Assembly (NCBI GenBank): GCA_963770375.1
Contig: CAVYPM010000020.1
Span: forward strand, 62,001 to 126,000
Length of the DNA: 64,000 nucleotides
Direction: 5' to 3'
Source of the DNA: DASVBE01 sp963770375
GTDB taxonomy: Bacteria > Actinomycetota > Actinomycetes > Streptosporangiales > Streptosporangiaceae
The notes under the pieces are model-generated. The model was not told where the DNA came from. It saw only the letters and a list, made by a program, of their open reading frames with translations, and did not search any database. The translations under genes were made by a program, and so were the position numbers. Below are positions 61,515 through 64,000 of the stretch, in pieces (positions within the stretch are counted from its first letter, which is position 1; the number at the start of each line of letters is the position of its first letter).

Positions 61515-63527
61515 TTGCGTGACCAGGAGGTACGCCCGCCGGAGCAGCTTCCCGCGGCGCAGCCGCCGCAGGAGGGCCCGCCGGAGCCCGGTGTGCGGCG
61601 GCGCCGCCGGGCCGTGGCCGGGGAGCTGACCGTGCTGGCCGCCTACCTGGCCGCCGGGATCGCGGTGACCTGGCCGCGGGTGGCCACCGGGCCGGGCCGG
61701 GTGCCGGCGGTGCGGGACATCAGCAGCTACGTCTGGGCCCTGTGGTGGGTCGCGCACCAGGCGGTCCACCTGGCCAACCCGTGGTTCACCGGGTCGATGG
61801 CCGCCCCGGTCGGCATCCAGCTGGGTTACGACACCACGATGCCGCTCCTTGGCGTCCTGCTCGCGCCGGTCACGCTGACCGCCGGGCCGGCCGCGGCGTT
61901 CTGGCTGATCACCATCGTCCTGCCGGGCCTGCTCTGCTACGTGATGTACCTGACGGCGCGGCTGTGGCTGGGCCGGCCCGGCGCGATCGCGGCCGGGGCG
62001 CTGTACGGCCTGGCCGCCATGCTCGACTGGCAGGTCTGGTTCCATCTGAACATCGCGGCCGGGATGCTCACTGTGCCCGCGGCGCTGGGCGCGGCGGTCC
62101 GGCTGCGGCGTTCAGGGCGCCGCCGCGACGCGGTGCTGCTCGGCGTGGTGCTCGGCGTCTCGGTGCTGATCAACCAGGAGACCGCGCTGCTGGCCGGGGC
62201 GATCGCCGGGGCGGTGCTGATCGCAGCGGTGGCCACCGGCTGGCTGGCAGTGCTTGCCGGCTCGCTCGCTCCCGGGCCGCTGAGGAGGCGCTGCCTTCCC
62301 TCCTCGCTCCTTCGGCGCTCCTCCGTCGCGCCGGCGTCGCTCGTCGGGAAAACAGCGCCGCGGCCCTCCCGCTCGCTCGCGGTATCCGGGCTGGCCGTGG
62401 CGGTGGCTCTGGTGGTGGCCAGCCCGCAGCTGATCGCGATGGCCCAGCAGGCCCGGTCCGGCGGCGCGTTCGCCCGGCCGGCCGAGCTGGCCGGCACCTA
62501 TCTCCTGTACGGGGCGCAGCTGCCCGGCCTGTTCGGGCCGTCACCGCGGCTGGGCAGCGCGGGGCTGTCCTGGCTGGCGTCCGGCTATCACTACCCGCAG
62601 GCCGCCGAGGGCGTCCCGGCCTTCGGGCTGGCGCTGACGCTGGCCGCGCTGGCCGGGCTGATCCTGTCGGTTCGCCCCGGCGGCCGCGCGCCGTGGCGGC
62701 GCAGTACCGCGTGGCTGCTGGCCGCCGGGTGGCTGGGCAGCGCGGCGCTGGCCCTGGGCCCGACCCTGCGCCTGGGCACCCGCACGTACGTTCCGCTGGC
62801 CCAGGCCTGGCACGGCGTCCAGGTCTCGCTGGCCATGCCGTACACCTGGCTGGTCCGGGTGCCCGGGCTATCCGCGTTCCGCGAGGCGGACCGGCTGGCC
62901 CTGGCCGGGCTGGCCGCCGCCGCGCTGCTGGCCGGCTTCACCGCCGACCGGCTGGCCCGCGCAGTGCGCGAGCGCCGGGCCGGCCTGCGGGCCAGCGCGC
63001 CGCTGGCCGCCGCGGCCGTGCTTGCCCTGGTCGCGGTGCTGGAAATGGGCTGGTCGGGGTTCCCGCACCGGACGACGATCCCCGCCGCCTACCCGGACCT
63101 GGACCTGCCGATCGCGGACGACTTCTCCAGCTCGGTGGTGGTGGACATCCCGTTCGGGCTGCGCGGCGGGATCCCGCTGTACGGGTCCGGGGTCAACGCG
63201 CGGTCCCTGCTCATGGCCACCGCGGACGGCCACCCGCGGGCGATCTCGTACACCTCGTGGGTGCCCAGGCACACCACCGCGGGCATCCGGGCGCACCCGT
63301 TCTACGCCCGGCTGAACGCGGCCCAGCACGGCCGGGACAGCACGCCGCGGCAGCTGGCCGCGGCCCGGCGGGACGCGAGACGCATGCACGTCGGCTGGGT
63401 CGTCGACTGGAAGCCGCGCACGCCGGAGGTCAGCCGGTTCCTGGCCGGGGCCGGGTTCCGGCTGGACTACACGGTCAGCGGCGTAGCGGTGTACCGCCCC
63501 GTGGGGGCGGGCCCGGTCACGCCCTAG
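61515..63527 (+). CDS. polytopic membrane protein (GT-C-like), with an atypical internal insert
   Basis: A 670-residue membrane protein. Seen: about ten helices, an extracytoplasmic loop VRDISSYVWALWWVAHQAV near 70, LINQETALLAGAIAGAVL near 220, PGLSAFREADRLALAG near 455, and a soluble C-terminal third (VVVDIPFGLRGGIPLYG). Topology is that of GT-C glycosyltransferases or polymer-modifying enzymes; no firm family. Residues near 250-290 (LAPGPLRRRCLPSSLLRRSS) form a basic, serine-rich insert between helices with codon use unlike the rest. Start TTG at 61515 (AGGG upstream) is tentative; GTG at 61593 is an alternative. Ends 4 bases inside the convergent methyltransferase gene. Confidence 0.65.
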   Translation: MRDQEVRPPEQLPAAQPPQEGPPEPGVRRRRRAVAGELTVLAAYLAAGIAVTWPRVATGPGRVPAVRDISSYVWALWWVAHQAVHLANPWFTGSMAAPVGIQLGYDTTMPLLGVLLAPVTLTAGPAAAFWLITIVLPGLLCYVMYLTARLWLGRPGAIAAGALYGLAAMLDWQVWFHLNIAAGMLTVPAALGAAVRLRRSGRRRDAVLLGVVLGVSVLINQETALLAGAIAGAVLIAAVATGWLAVLAGSLAPGPLRRRCLPSSLLRRSSVAPASLVGKTAPRPSRSLAVSGLAVAVALVVASPQLIAMAQQARSGGAFARPAELAGTYLLYGAQLPGLFGPSPRLGSAGLSWLASGYHYPQAAEGVPAFGLALTLAALAGLILSVRPGGRAPWRRSTAWLLAAGWLGSAALALGPTLRLGTRTYVPLAQAWHGVQVSLAMPYTWLVRVPGLSAFREADRLALAGLAAAALLAGFTADRLARAVRERRAGLRASAPLAAAAVLALVAVLEMGWSGFPHRTTIPAAYPDLDLPIADDFSSSVVVDIPFGLRGGIPLYGSGVNARSLLMATADGHPRAISYTSWVPRHTTAGIRAHPFYARLNAAQHGRDSTPRQLAAARRDARRMHVGWVVDWKPRTPEVSRFLAGAGFRLDYTVSGVAVYRPVGAGPVTP

Positions 63528-64000
63528 GCGCGGTCCCTGACCTTCGCGATGGCCAGCACCGACTGGCCGAACGGCGGCCGGCCGATGAGCTTCTCCAGGC
63601 CCTGGACCAGCGGCACGACCAGCCGGTCGTAGAAGGTCATCGTGCCGCCCTCGGCCGGGGTCCGGCGGAGCAGGCTGGTGAACACGTAGTAGCAGATCAG
63701 CCCGAGCGAGTTGGCGTAGCGCACGTCGACGATGTCCAGCCCGGCCGCGGTCAGCGCGGCGCGCATGGTCTTGCGGGTGTACCGGCGGACGTGGCCGGTG
63801 GCGATGTCCACCGGGCTCATCGCGAACGGGAACGCCGGGCAGACCAGCACCAGGTGGCCGCCGGGGCGGACCAGGCGGCCCATGCTGGCCAGCGCGCCGG
63901 TGTCGTCCTCGATGTGCTCCAGCACGTTGTAGGCGATCAGGCAGGAGTGCCCGGCCCGGTCCTCGGCGGGCAGCATCACCTGGCTGACGCTGACCTGCGG
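63524..64000 (-). CDS. class I SAM-dependent methyltransferase, truncated by window edge
   Basis: The C-terminal 159 or so residues of a methyltransferase. Seen: CLIAYNVLEHIEDDTGALAS (post-II motif of the Methyltransf_11/23 type), LVRPGGHLVLVCPAFPFAMS, HVRRYTRKTMRAALTAAGLD and YYVFTSLLRR. The frame is open to base 64000, so the SAM-binding start lies outside. Such proteins often lie beside glycosyltransferases and act on polyprenyl or polysaccharide substrates; the neighbouring membrane protein fits, but this is inference. Confidence 0.8.
   Translation of the reverse strand, partial: PQVSVSQVMLPAEDRAGHSCLIAYNVLEHIEDDTGALASMGRLVRPGGHLVLVCPAFPFAMSPVDIATGHVRRYTRKTMRAALTAAGLDIVDVRYANSLGLICYYVFTSLLRRTPAEGGTMTFYDRLVVPLVQGLEKLIGRPPFGQSVLAIAKVRDRA

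Noticed and set aside
1..64000. tRNA genes, insertion sequences, prophage or biosynthetic gene cluster
   Set aside because: No tRNA cloverleaf with a T-loop, transposase, integrase, phage structural gene, or PKS/NRPS/terpene synthase was recognised on either strand.

Overview
The window is very GC-rich chromosomal DNA from an actinobacterium, probably a mycelial actinomycete (Streptosporangiales/Streptomyces-like; this is inference). The main evidence is the conserved block rimP-nusA-ylxR-infB-DUF503-rbfA-nrnA-truB-ribF-rpsO-pnp-M16 peptidase-dapB in typical actinobacterial order. Supporting evidence is menA (menaquinone), the MEP genes ispG-rseP-dxr, a class II DAHP synthase, an Scr1/DUF5753-type regulator and many GTG starts. 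No rRNA, tRNA, CRISPR array, transposase or phage gene was recognised.

Layout. 1-6.7 kb: a NERD protein, menA, an SPFH/NfeD membrane pair, an acyl-CoA synthetase, a DUF2277 protein and a membrane metallophosphoesterase. 6.7-21 kb: the minus-strand translation/RNA-processing block. 21-29.7 kb: two ferritin-like (DUF4439-type) proteins, an XRE regulator, a HelD-like RNA polymerase-associated helicase with an uncharacterised 331-residue protein upstream, a GNAT and a secreted peptidase-like hydrolase. 29.8-42.4 kb: a sugar locus on the minus strand, with araA-like/araD/araB, a LacI regulator, galK/galT and an RbsABC-type importer, closed by a divergent DeoR regulator. 42.7-48.2 kb: ispG-rseP-dxr and DAHP synthase. 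48.2-51 kb: a two-gene set resembling TmsA/TmsB, which make 10-methyl branched fatty acids. 51-64 kb: DUF4192, a secreted aldose epimerase, an RHH protein, NUDIX, amidase, two large polytopic membrane proteins, YbaK, a CPBP protease and a truncated methyltransferase.

How the genes work together. Four near-identical LacI-type operators (around GTTAGCGCTAAC) lie at the lacI promoter, at the araB start, behind the transporter-galT-galK promoter, and at the promoter of the secreted mutarotase 12 kb away. This predicts one arabinose/galactose regulon.

Quality warning. About 14 single-base frame breaks, mostly one extra base in a G/C run, interrupt otherwise well-conserved genes: pnp, DUF503, helD, araD, galK, three ABC genes and tmsA. 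They occur in housekeeping genes as well as accessory ones, so base-level assembly error is the simplest explanation. I annotate these as whole genes and flag each break.
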